The notes beneath the pieces are model-generated. The model was given only the letters and a program-made list of their open reading frames with translations, made no database searches and had not been told where the DNA came from. Made by a program: the position numbers and the translations under genes. From assembly GCA_011682715.1 (NCBI GenBank), contig JAACEC010000075.1, positions 1 through 5,361 of the forward strand: DNA of 5,361 nt, read 5' to 3'. Positions 1 through 5,361 of the stretch are shown here, piece after piece. Origin of the DNA: Pseudomonadota bacterium (GTDB taxonomy: Bacteria > Hydrothermota > 32-111 > QNBC01). Each line of letters starts with the position of its first letter. Within the stretch, counting starts at the first letter, position 1.

Positions 1-521
1 AGTGCATGGTGTTTCCTCGGATCAAAACGCTCTCCAACACTTGAATAGGGTTTTACCCCTTCCTTTTCAAGAAGGTTGTGAAACTGTTTGTATATCATCT
101 CTATCCCTTTTATGACAGATATCGTATGATCGTCAATATTATCTTTTTTAAATGATTGCAACGCTCTTTCAAAATTATCCAAAATCGATATTATATCGAT
201 ATACAACGACTCTTTCGTCCTCGTTCTAACCTCTTCGAGCTCTTTCTGGATACTCTTTCTGTAATTTTCGAGATCAGCCATTGCTCTGAGAAAACGATTC
301 TTATACTCTACCATTTCAATATGATACTGTTCGGATTGCCGTTCGGCATCCTTTAATTTCTTATTTAAAATTACATTCTCTTTTTCCGCTTTGGCAAGTG
401 AACGTTTTCCCTTGCGTTTTTTTTTGCTCCTGTTTCCTGCAACGCTGCTTTCCTTTCTGTTTTCAACGTTACTTGCCTCCTCGGTTTTGTTCTTGTTTAA
501 TTCTTCATTACTATTATTCAT
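1..521 (-). CDS. grpE: Nucleotide exchange factor GrpE (3' end cut by window edge)
   Basis: GrpE is the cytoplasmic co-chaperone that makes DnaK release ADP and reopen its substrate site. The reading frame is open from an ATG at 521 to the window edge, giving 173 residues without a stop; GrpE proteins are usually about 170-210 residues, so only a short C-terminal piece is missing. Family signatures are visible: a charged coiled-coil stretch at about residues 43-105 with NRFLRAMADLENYRK (75-89), LDNFERAL (114-121), and the start of the C-terminal beta domain with GVKPYSSVGERFDPRKHHA (155-173), matching the GrpE consensus G-V/F-D-P-x-x-H. The first 40 residues are polar and end in a basic patch, KKKRKGKR (33-40), as is common for the disordered GrpE tail. 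The start is supported by a strong ribosome binding site 6 bases upstream and a promoter just beyond it. It probably heads a grpE-dnaK/dnaJ unit that continues outside the window, but that is not visible. Identification is firm. Confidence 0.96.
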   Translation of the reverse strand, partial: MNNSNEELNKNKTEEASNVENRKESSVAGNRSKKKRKGKRSLAKAEKENVILNKKLKDAERQSEQYHIEMVEYKNRFLRAMADLENYRKSIQKELEEVRTRTKESLYIDIISILDNFERALQSFKKDNIDDHTISVIKGIEMIYKQFHNLLEKEGVKPYSSVGERFDPRKHHA

Positions 522-527
522 TCAATA

Positions 528-534
528 CACCTCC
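528..534 (-). promoter_or_regulatory. Strong Shine-Dalgarno site of grpE
   Basis: On the minus strand GGAGGTG lies 6 bases before the ATG at 521. It is the strongest ribosome binding site in the window, and it fixes the grpE start. Most genes of the preceding run have weak sites and appear to depend on translational coupling. Confidence 0.88.
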
Positions 535-543
535 TACGCCACA

Positions 544-560
544 AGGTAATATAATTACCT
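544..560. promoter_or_regulatory. Palindromic operator candidate over the grpE -10 box
   Basis: The plus strand reads AGGTAAT-ATA-ATTACCT: perfect 7-base arms (544-550 and 554-560) around a 3-base centre. It fully covers the -10 box and reaches into the spacer, the classic place for a repressor to block RNA polymerase. It does not resemble CIRCE (TTAGCACTC-N9-GAGTGCTAA, bound by HrcA) or HAIR (bound by HspR), the usual operators of grpE/dnaK units. The size and symmetry fit a dimeric helix-turn-helix repressor, but its identity cannot be read from the sequence. An AT-rich palindrome can arise by chance, although the GG/CC ends and the exact position argue for function. Confidence 0.55.
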
Positions 561-576
561 AATGCACTTTTGTCAA
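548..576 (-). promoter_or_regulatory. Sigma-70 type promoter of grpE
   Basis: On the minus strand a perfect -35 box TTGACA (571-576) is followed by an ideal 17-base spacer and a -10 box TATATT (548-553, five of six matches to TATAAT). The predicted transcription start is near 541, leaving a leader of only about 20 bases that consists mostly of the Shine-Dalgarno region. This is a housekeeping-type promoter rather than a sigma-32 heat-shock promoter, so any heat-shock control would have to come from a repressor. The promoter separates grpE from the upstream gene run. The call rests on box matches and position; no transcript data are available. Confidence 0.82.
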
Positions 577-682
577 GATTCTATAATTATCTTCCACATC
601 TTACCACTTCAACTCTATTACTTTCTATCATAAAATAATCACTTTTATTTATTCCCGTTTTTTTGCACATCACAAGTCTCAA

Positions 683-1621
683 TCAGTTTCGCCTTAAAAC
701 GTGTGAATAACGGTCGATAAGACCTATTTTTAGCTTCTCTACATTTCTCAAATATCGATTTTTCACTTTCAGAGTAATAATGGTATCAAGCATTTTTCGA
801 GCCCTATTAAATTTCTTCAATTTTATACAAGCATCAATCTCCCATTTGTATACGGTAAGAAGATTGTAATTATTAGGAATCGTATCCTTTTTTATGTTGT
901 TCACGAGCAGATCACCATATACGATTAAACTATCATATTTGTTTTTATACCGCATACCCTTTACAACATCCCAAAGAACAAGTCGCGAATCCGGGTATTT
1001 TTCCAGCAAAGCAAAGGACTCTTTCAGCCCCTCATTGAACTTGTTCTCATTATATAATAACAAAATTCTGAGATTTTTAGCCAATATACCAAAATAATCA
1101 CCGTTTCTCGAAACATAATCAAATTCCTCAAGCCCACGTTTTACCTTCTTTTTGCTAAAAAACAGTTTCCCTATTCCATAATCGTATATAGCAACGCCGA
1201 GAAGAGCATCGTCATATAGCGGGCTGTTTTTCGGAACTTTTTTCAAACACTTAATTCCTTTGTTTCCGTAATTCAATGCACCCCACATATTCCCTTTGAA
1301 TTGTAAATAAAATGCGTAATTCAGGTATATACCGCCTTTAGTAAAATAATCGGTGTCGCTTTCGGGGATAATTTTATCGGCAACTTTTACGATTGCAACG
1401 ATGGAATCATCATATTCGTCGTTGTAATAATCGATCATATACTGTGTAAAATAAACCGATTTTAGCAGAAGTCGCTTCTCTTGACCCAAGGTATCAACGC
1501 TCCTCAAATACACGGAATAATCCTGATTGATTAGCAAATCCGAGAAGTTGTCTCCCGAAATATTCGATGACTCGATAAAAATCAACACCGGAAAAAGAAT
1601 TAAAAATTTAGCAAATCTCAT
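683..1621 (-). CDS. Exported TPR-like helical repeat protein, function unknown
   Basis: The product has 312 residues. It begins with a short basic start (MRFAK) and a hydrophobic core to about residue 17, followed by SSNISGD, which looks like a Sec signal peptide; no lipobox cysteine is seen, so a periplasmic or membrane-tethered soluble protein is likely. The rest is alpha-helical with the small/large residue spacing of TPR-like solenoids, for example around 97-125 (YLNYAFYLQFKGNMWGALNY), 135-165 (DALLGVAIYDYGIGKLFF), 180-210 and 260-290 (CIKLKKFNRARKMLD). These repeats are degenerate, so the family is inferred from pattern and not from a named domain. TPR proteins usually hold other proteins or envelope complexes together; no catalytic motif is seen. 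The ATG at 1621 lies 14 bases inside the end of the deacetylase gene, with an AGAGGAAG ribosome binding site just before it, so translation is probably coupled. It is the last gene of the run, and a role in the same envelope glycolipid process is only a contextual guess. Confidence 0.8.
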   Translation of the reverse strand: MRFAKFLILFPVLIFIESSNISGDNFSDLLINQDYSVYLRSVDTLGQEKRLLLKSVYFTQYMIDYYNDEYDDSIVAIVKVADKIIPESDTDYFTKGGIYLNYAFYLQFKGNMWGALNYGNKGIKCLKKVPKNSPLYDDALLGVAIYDYGIGKLFFSKKKVKRGLEEFDYVSRNGDYFGILAKNLRILLLYNENKFNEGLKESFALLEKYPDSRLVLWDVVKGMRYKNKYDSLIVYGDLLVNNIKKDTIPNNYNLLTVYKWEIDACIKLKKFNRARKMLDTIITLKVKNRYLRNVEKLKIGLIDRYSHVLRRN

Positions 1622-2462
1622 TCTTCCTCTTATTGCTACAGGCTAAATCGGAAAGAAGATTAATCGTTCTTCCCTTCAGATCCTCATACCAAGAAAGCAC
1701 GGGAACATATCTGTGCAACTTTACGGCAAAATCAAAAATCGAATCGATAGCATAGACCCCGGTTCGGGGAATTGCAAACATATCGCATTTTTTATTACCT
1801 TTATAGTACGATAAAGCCATTTTATACCCGCTTCTTATAACGGTTCTTCTCACCTTTTCGTTGTATTTTCCAAATGGATAGGAAAATATCTCTACCGATT
1901 TACCGAGAATGCCTTCGAGTTCCCTTTTTGATTCGTTGATTTCTCTTTCGGCAATTTCCCCGGATACCCTTTTCAAATCCAGGTGATTGAGCGAGTGGCT
2001 GCCAATAGTTACTAGCTTATTCTTAGCCAGTATTTTGAGCTGCTTCTCCGAAAGATGCTTTGTTTTCGGTCCCACGACAAAATCCCAATCATTGTATTTT
2101 CCTATAAAATCAACTATAGGAAAAATCGCAAAGGGAAAACCGTATCGTTTCATAATCGGCAGTACATATTCGTAGATGTCTTCATAACCGTCGTCAAATG
2201 TGATAATAACATCCTTTCCCGAATATGTATGATTTTTTTCGAGCAAAACGGTGACAGGTAAAATATTGTAATTATGCTTTTTAAGGTAATACATGAATGC
2301 TTCGAACTGTTTTACGTAATTCCAACCGACTCCCGGTCTCCATTTTGTCTCAATCTGGTGAAACAGAAGTATAACGGGGAATTTATTCCTTCTCCGGAAT
2401 TCAAAATGCCACATTACGAAATTTATAAAAATTGAAATAAAGAGAAAATCAAATAAAACCAT
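1608..2462 (-). CDS. Membrane-anchored NodB/CE4 polysaccharide deacetylase
   Basis: This 284-residue protein belongs to the carbohydrate esterase 4 family, metal-dependent enzymes that remove N- or O-acetyl groups from sugars. Visible motifs are PVILLFHQI (29-37), as in the PgaB/IcaB-like branch; motif 1 TFDDGY (88-93) with catalytic base D90 and metal ligand D91; motif 2 SHSLNH (155-160) giving metal ligands H156 and H160; motif 3 SYPFGKYNE (194-202); and IPRTGV (231-236). A clear C-terminal LxxH motif 5 is not evident. Residues 1-19 form a hydrophobic segment with no positive charge before it and RRRNK just after it (23-27), so by the positive-inside rule the catalytic domain may face the cytoplasm. 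The start overlaps the glycosyltransferase gene by 14 bases and has only a poor ribosome binding site, which suggests coupling. A later start at M17 would remove the membrane segment but has no better ribosome binding site. The likely substrate is the glycan or glycolipid made by the neighbouring transferases, which is inferred from context. Confidence 0.9.
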   Translation of the reverse strand: MVLFDFLFISIFINFVMWHFEFRRRNKFPVILLFHQIETKWRPGVGWNYVKQFEAFMYYLKKHNYNILPVTVLLEKNHTYSGKDVIITFDDGYEDIYEYVLPIMKRYGFPFAIFPIVDFIGKYNDWDFVVGPKTKHLSEKQLKILAKNKLVTIGSHSLNHLDLKRVSGEIAEREINESKRELEGILGKSVEIFSYPFGKYNEKVRRTVIRSGYKMALSYYKGNKKCDMFAIPRTGVYAIDSIFDFAVKLHRYVPVLSWYEDLKGRTINLLSDLACSNKRKNEIC

Positions 2463-3585
2463 TGTCCGCCATCAATGTATTGTAATAGGACTCAACCTTG
2501 TTGGCAACCTTTTTCCATGAGTAGTGTTCCGCTTTTTCTCTTGCTTTTTGAGCAATTTTTCCTCTTAAATTATCATTACTCAAAATCTCTGTGATTGCCT
2601 CGGCAAGCTTTACCGGGTCTTCAGGCGGGACCAATATACCATTCTCCCCGTGATCGATCACCTGCCTGTATCCGCTTATATCCGAGGCTACAACACATTT
2701 TTTACTTGCCATTCCTTCAAGCAAGATAATACCGAAACTTTCGTTACCCGTAGCCGGGGAGCAGAAAACATCACACGAAGCATAGTATCGCGGTAATTCT
2801 TCGCCGGGAACAAATCCTGCAAGATGTATATCTTTCCCATATCTTGCCGAAATATATTTTTTATAAAAACCTTTGTAAAATCCACCTCCGACAATTACAA
2901 GCCTCGCATCGGGGATTTTCTTCTTTATAATGGGAAATGCCTTCAAAAGATATTTCAATCCCTTTCTCGGTTCGAATCTCCCCACAAAAAGAATATTTTT
3001 CTTATTATCACCCAAATACGGAAGCGGTTTTACCAAAGGGGAAAATTTATTCGTATCGATACCATTGGGAATTATGGTAAAATCATTTCTGTTGATATAG
3101 AGCTTCGCCGATCGCTCCGCCACCTTTGATACCGCAATCATACCGTGGGGCAATTTAAAATAATCGTCTATCAACCTTGAGAGGAGATAATAAAGATGAT
3201 TTTTCTCATGGGCGGCATGATATGTCACTACACGAAGATGCGGAGCCATTTTCAGTGTTGCCATAGGAAAAAACGGCGTGATAGGCCCGTGAAGATGAAC
3301 GACATCAAAATTATACTTATCCATTATCTGTTTTATATCTTTATAGGGATGTTTCATAAATGTAAATCGTGTAAATGATTTGTTCGCGGGAAACAAAATC
3401 GACTTTCCCACTCTTATGGTAGGTACATCATCCGGTGTATTGTCTTTCCCTTTCCTATTGGCTCCCCCTGTGAGAATCATTACTTCATGTCCTTTTTTTT
3501 GCATTTCTATGGCAAGATGATGTACATGCTCGGTTATTCCACCCATATGTGGATAGTAGTTTTCCGTGACATATAATATTTTCAT
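2449..3585 (-). CDS. GT4 glycosyltransferase, PimA-like (phosphatidylinositol mannosyltransferase type)
   Basis: This 378-residue GT-B fold enzyme of family GT4 transfers a sugar from a nucleotide sugar with retention of configuration, acting at the cytoplasmic face of the membrane. The N-terminal acceptor domain has MKILYVTENYYPHMGGITEH with the GGI loop (15-17), then HLHGP (97-101) and VTYHA with H123. The C-terminal donor domain has IPNGID (172-177), GRFEPRKG (202-209) with R203 and K208, and the E-x7-E motif from E282 to E290 (NESFGIILLEGM). The stretch around 270-320, including CDVFCSP, ESFGI, VVASDISGYRQVI and NGILVP, closely resembles mycobacterial PimA, as do the R-x4-K pair and the THx-like acceptor motif. 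Length equals PimA's usual 370-390. It follows the acyltransferase by a 4-base gap and overlaps the deacetylase by 14 bases. The lack of a good ribosome binding site again suggests coupling. GT4 members often switch acceptors, so the lipid acceptor and the mannose donor are not proven; other lipid or glycan acceptors are possible. Confidence 0.92.
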   Translation of the reverse strand: MKILYVTENYYPHMGGITEHVHHLAIEMQKKGHEVMILTGGANRKGKDNTPDDVPTIRVGKSILFPANKSFTRFTFMKHPYKDIKQIMDKYNFDVVHLHGPITPFFPMATLKMAPHLRVVTYHAAHEKNHLYYLLSRLIDDYFKLPHGMIAVSKVAERSAKLYINRNDFTIIPNGIDTNKFSPLVKPLPYLGDNKKNILFVGRFEPRKGLKYLLKAFPIIKKKIPDARLVIVGGGFYKGFYKKYISARYGKDIHLAGFVPGEELPRYYASCDVFCSPATGNESFGIILLEGMASKKCVVASDISGYRQVIDHGENGILVPPEDPVKLAEAITEILSNDNLRGKIAQKAREKAEHYSWKKVANKVESYYNTLMADNGFI

Positions 3586-3589
3586 ATAA

Positions 3590-4447
3590 TTACCAAGGAG
3601 GTTGAAACACCAACCATTGATCGGGATACTCTCTTATCACATTCTCCAGTTCTCTAACAAACCTCTCCATTATTGTTTTTATAGCATTTTTTTTATCAAT
3701 TGAAAAGAGGTCATCGAATTTTATCTCTTTTTCAATAACATAATATTCTCTTCGTCTTCTCGGATTACGCATAATAAAGGCAGCGAACAGTGGTTTCTTC
3801 AATTTATAAGCAAGATAATACGGACCTTTTGGGAAAGAGGCATTCTTATTGAAAAATAGTATTGTTTCCCCATTACCTAAAATATCTCTATCCCCAAGAA
3901 GAATAACCATCTCACCGCCTTGCAATGCCCTGTATAAATTAAACATTGTCAGCTTATCCTCAAGCTTTAATACTCTCATCCCGAAAGCCCCTCTATAACT
4001 AGCAAACAAATTAAACATCTCTTCACCCGGACCGGAAGATTCCGCTACGGTAACTGTTTTAACCCCGTTAAAGGATGAAATGAACGAACTGGCAAAGTCG
4101 AAATTACCGACGTGTGCCGGAATGAGAACCAATCCTTTTTTATTACGGTATTCATCAAGTAATTTTAGATGAGAAGTGGGGCATATTCTAAGAATATCTT
4201 CCTTTTTTAAATAGGGGATTCTTAAAAAATCTATGTAATTCCAGACTATGTGCTGGAATTCCCTTTTTGCCAAACGTTTTCTGTTTTTTCCCGGTGCAAT
4301 AACAGAATAATTCTTATACAAAATCTTTGTTCTCTCGGTTAATATTGACGGAAGAATCATCCCTATGATTCCGCCGAAAAAATAGAGTATGTTCCTCGGA
4401 ATAAACGAAAGAATTTTTCCCAATAAAACTAGTTTCTTAGCCGTCAT
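3590..4447 (-). CDS. PatA/LpxL-superfamily acyltransferase
   Basis: This 285-residue protein belongs to the lysophospholipid/lipid A acyltransferase superfamily (Lip_A_acyltrans), which moves a fatty acyl chain from acyl-CoA or acyl-ACP onto a sugar or lipid at the inner membrane. The catalytic H-x4-D motif is present as HVGNFD (H112, D117). A hydrophobic N-terminal stretch (about 19-35) could anchor it. Residues 183-211 contain LLGDRDILG and then FF...PKGPYY: the DRD followed by FF and a P-x-G-P turn resembles the actinobacterial PIM acyltransferase PatA more than the lipid A enzymes LpxL/LpxM, which have DQD here. The C-terminus ends PDQWLVFQPPW, typical of the family. The ATG at 4447 directly follows the birA stop codon (TAAATG) with a GGGGAAG ribosome binding site, and the PimA-like gene starts 4 bases after its stop. 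This patA-pimA order supports acylation of a glycolipid, but a lipid A-type substrate cannot be excluded. Confidence 0.88.
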   Translation of the reverse strand: MTAKKLVLLGKILSFIPRNILYFFGGIIGMILPSILTERTKILYKNYSVIAPGKNRKRLAKREFQHIVWNYIDFLRIPYLKKEDILRICPTSHLKLLDEYRNKKGLVLIPAHVGNFDFASSFISSFNGVKTVTVAESSGPGEEMFNLFASYRGAFGMRVLKLEDKLTMFNLYRALQGGEMVILLGDRDILGNGETILFFNKNASFPKGPYYLAYKLKKPLFAAFIMRNPRRRREYYVIEKEIKFDDLFSIDKKNAIKTIMERFVRELENVIREYPDQWLVFQPPW

Positions 4448-5185
4448 TTACAGCACTTCCCCGAAATCCAGATTCAATCTGTTCTCGTTTCTATCTTCCG
4501 CAATCAACCTTCCTTCTTCGTCTATTCCAATTATTTTGAGCCCCCTAACGTTAACGCCTAAAAGGAATTCTGTATATTCTCCTTTCTTATATAGAAATTC
4601 GTTAATCGCAGGCAAGTAGAATTTAAAGTCTCCGTTTTCGACCGACGCATAATACTTGTTTAATCTCTCCAAGATATCCGCCTCGATATTTTCAATATCA
4701 TATACTTTCCCCGTTATATCCGTCAAGCTGGTAGATTTTTCCTTGATTCCTTCGGGTAAATTAAAAACGCTGTTATTAATATTAATCCCTATTCCGATTA
4801 CAACACGATTACTTTCCCCTTGTGTCGTACTTTGAAGGAGAATACCACATATTTTTTTATCATGAAAGTAAATGTCGTTGGGCCATTTTATGAAAAAGAA
4901 ATCATGGGTTAATCGTTCCAATGTTTCTTTAACTCCGAGAGCCGCAAGTATGGCAAATTTATAGAAGAAACCGAAATTATCCACCTCATTAAAAAGAATC
5001 GACATGTAAATTCCCCCTTCCTCGGAGTACCAGACCCGCTTCTTTCTCCCCTTTCCTGCAGTTTGCCTCCTCGCTATTATAACTGTTCCGGGAGGTTGCA
5101 TCGCATACTCCGGACTTAATGCCACTCTATTAGTCGAATCCGTTTCCTTCAACCTGACAATCTTACAACCGATAATTTTCTTCAT
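4448..5185 (-). CDS. birA: Biotin-[acetyl-CoA-carboxylase] ligase BirA, monofunctional
   Basis: BirA makes biotinyl-AMP from biotin and ATP and joins biotin to a lysine on carrier domains, in the cytoplasm. Visible parts of the 245-residue protein are the substrate-site start ETDSTNRVA (14-22), the biotin/AMP loop AGKGRKKRVW (43-52, the variant of GRGRRGR), the KWPND motif (100-104), KICGILLQ (111-118), and VVIGIGININ (128-137). A small C-terminal SH3-like domain follows from about 200 to 245. There is no N-terminal winged-helix DNA-binding domain, so it is a class I ligase that should not act as the biotin-operon repressor; 245 residues fits this class. Its ATG overlaps the decarboxylase beta-subunit stop codon (ATGA), so it is probably translated with that gene. 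This makes sense because such decarboxylases carry a biotin domain on another subunit. Identification is firm. Confidence 0.96.
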   Translation of the reverse strand: MKKIIGCKIVRLKETDSTNRVALSPEYAMQPPGTVIIARRQTAGKGRKKRVWYSEEGGIYMSILFNEVDNFGFFYKFAILAALGVKETLERLTHDFFFIKWPNDIYFHDKKICGILLQSTTQGESNRVVIGIGININNSVFNLPEGIKEKSTSLTDITGKVYDIENIEADILERLNKYYASVENGDFKFYLPAINEFLYKKGEYTEFLLGVNVRGLKIIGIDEEGRLIAEDRNENRLNLDFGEVL

Positions 5186-5361
5186 GCCATTATCGATAAA
5201 AAGATTCCCGCTGCAATCGCCGTCCCGATGACTCCTGCTACATTTGGTCCCATGGCATGCATGAGAAGATGATTATCCGGATCTTCCGCTCTACCGACTT
5301 TTTCAACAATCCTTGCCGAATCCGGCACGGCAGAAACACCTGCGGCACCGATTAGAGGGTT
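5182..5361 (-). CDS. oadB: Sodium-pumping biotin-dependent decarboxylase, beta subunit (C-terminal 59 residues only)
   Basis: The 59 visible residues are the end of an OadB/GcdB/MmdB-family beta subunit, the membrane protein that decarboxylates carboxybiotin and exports Na+ in oxaloacetate, glutaconyl-CoA or methylmalonyl-CoA decarboxylases. The fragment starts NPLIGAAGVSAVP and contains N1, G5, S10 and R17 with the same spacing as N373, G377, S382 and R389 of Klebsiella OadB, residues known to matter for Na+ coupling. It is followed by LLMHAMGPNVAGVIGTAIAAG (residues 32-52), the family's final membrane segment. Most of the gene (upstream about 85%) lies outside the window. The stop codon overlaps the birA start by ATGA. 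Which substrate the full complex uses cannot be told from the beta subunit. The oadB symbol is generic for this family. Confidence 0.93.
   Translation of the reverse strand, partial: NPLIGAAGVSAVPDSARIVEKVGRAEDPDNHLLMHAMGPNVAGVIGTAIAAGIFLSIMA

Larger units (their letters stand above)
522..682. other. Intergenic region between the exported TPR-like gene and grpE
   Basis: These 161 bases hold the grpE promoter, operator candidate and ribosome binding site at the left end. The right part (about 580-682), which lies downstream of the upstream gene's stop codon, is very AT-rich. It shows no GC-rich hairpin followed by a T run, so no convincing intrinsic terminator for the six-gene run is seen. 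It also contains no convincing small gene; only an approximately 14-codon frame without a good ribosome binding site is present. Confidence 0.7.

Noticed and set aside
184..200. 17-base near-perfect palindrome ATCGATAT-T-ATATCGAT inside grpE
   Set aside because: It lies in the coding sequence for a conserved region (YIDIIS) and is explained by repeated isoleucine/aspartate codons. No regulatory context is seen.
156..356. 66-codon plus-strand open frame near the left edge
   Set aside because: It is antisense to grpE, which is clearly identified by its family motifs.
580..640. Approximately 14-codon frame in the gap before grpE, read on the minus strand
   Set aside because: It has no good ribosome binding site, no similarity to a known leader peptide, and ends before the promoter.
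610..682. Possible intrinsic terminator after the TPR-like gene
   Set aside because: Only a weak A/T-only inverted repeat (ATAAAA/TTTTAT) is present, with no GC stem or downstream T run.
2824..3129. 101-codon open frame on the plus strand
   Set aside because: It lies antisense to the glycosyltransferase gene, has no recognisable domain or ribosome binding site, and is a by-product of the real gene's codon pattern. The other plus-strand frames (such as those at 894, 1987, 3196 and 4389) are rejected for the same reason.
1..5361. CRISPR arrays, tRNA or rRNA genes, insertion sequences
   Set aside because: No regularly spaced repeats, no tRNA-like cloverleaf stretches, no transposase motifs and no terminal inverted repeats were seen. 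Genes fill nearly all of the window.

Overview
The window is AT-rich bacterial DNA with every convincing gene on the minus strand. It reads right to left as a tightly packed run of six genes (positions 5361 to 683), a 161-base gap, and then a seventh gene running off the left edge. The partial gene at the right edge is the C-terminus of the beta subunit of a sodium-pumping biotin-dependent decarboxylase, which points to an anaerobic or fermentative bacterium. The LpxL/PatA-superfamily acyltransferase and the inner-membrane and exported proteins do not settle the phylum. An uncultured anaerobic lineage (for example of the Cloacimonadota or WOR-3 kind) is a guess; nothing here is a marker good enough to prove it.

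Layout on the minus strand, in transcription order: oadB-type decarboxylase beta subunit (5' end outside the window); birA biotin-protein ligase; a PatA/LpxL-type acyltransferase; a PimA-like GT4 glycosyltransferase; a membrane-anchored NodB/CE4 polysaccharide deacetylase; an exported TPR-like protein; then the gap with a near-consensus sigma-70 promoter covered by a 7-3-7 palindrome; then grpE, cut at its 3' end by the window edge. Junctions in the six-gene run are a 4-base ATGA overlap, direct abutment (TAAATG), a 4-base gap, a 14-base overlap and another 14-base overlap. This strongly suggests one translationally coupled operon. grpE appears to start a separate transcription unit.

Functionally the run has two halves. 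BirA attaches biotin to carrier proteins, which is what the decarboxylase next to it needs. The acyltransferase and glycosyltransferase occur in the same order as actinobacterial patA-pimA, and with the deacetylase they look like the core of a glycolipid (or lipid-linked glycan) pathway at the inner membrane: add a sugar, acylate, deacetylate. The TPR-like exported protein is of unknown role and may serve the same envelope process. The most interesting points are this possible PIM-like glycolipid module, the predicted cytoplasmic-side placement of the deacetylase, and the non-CIRCE operator on the grpE promoter.
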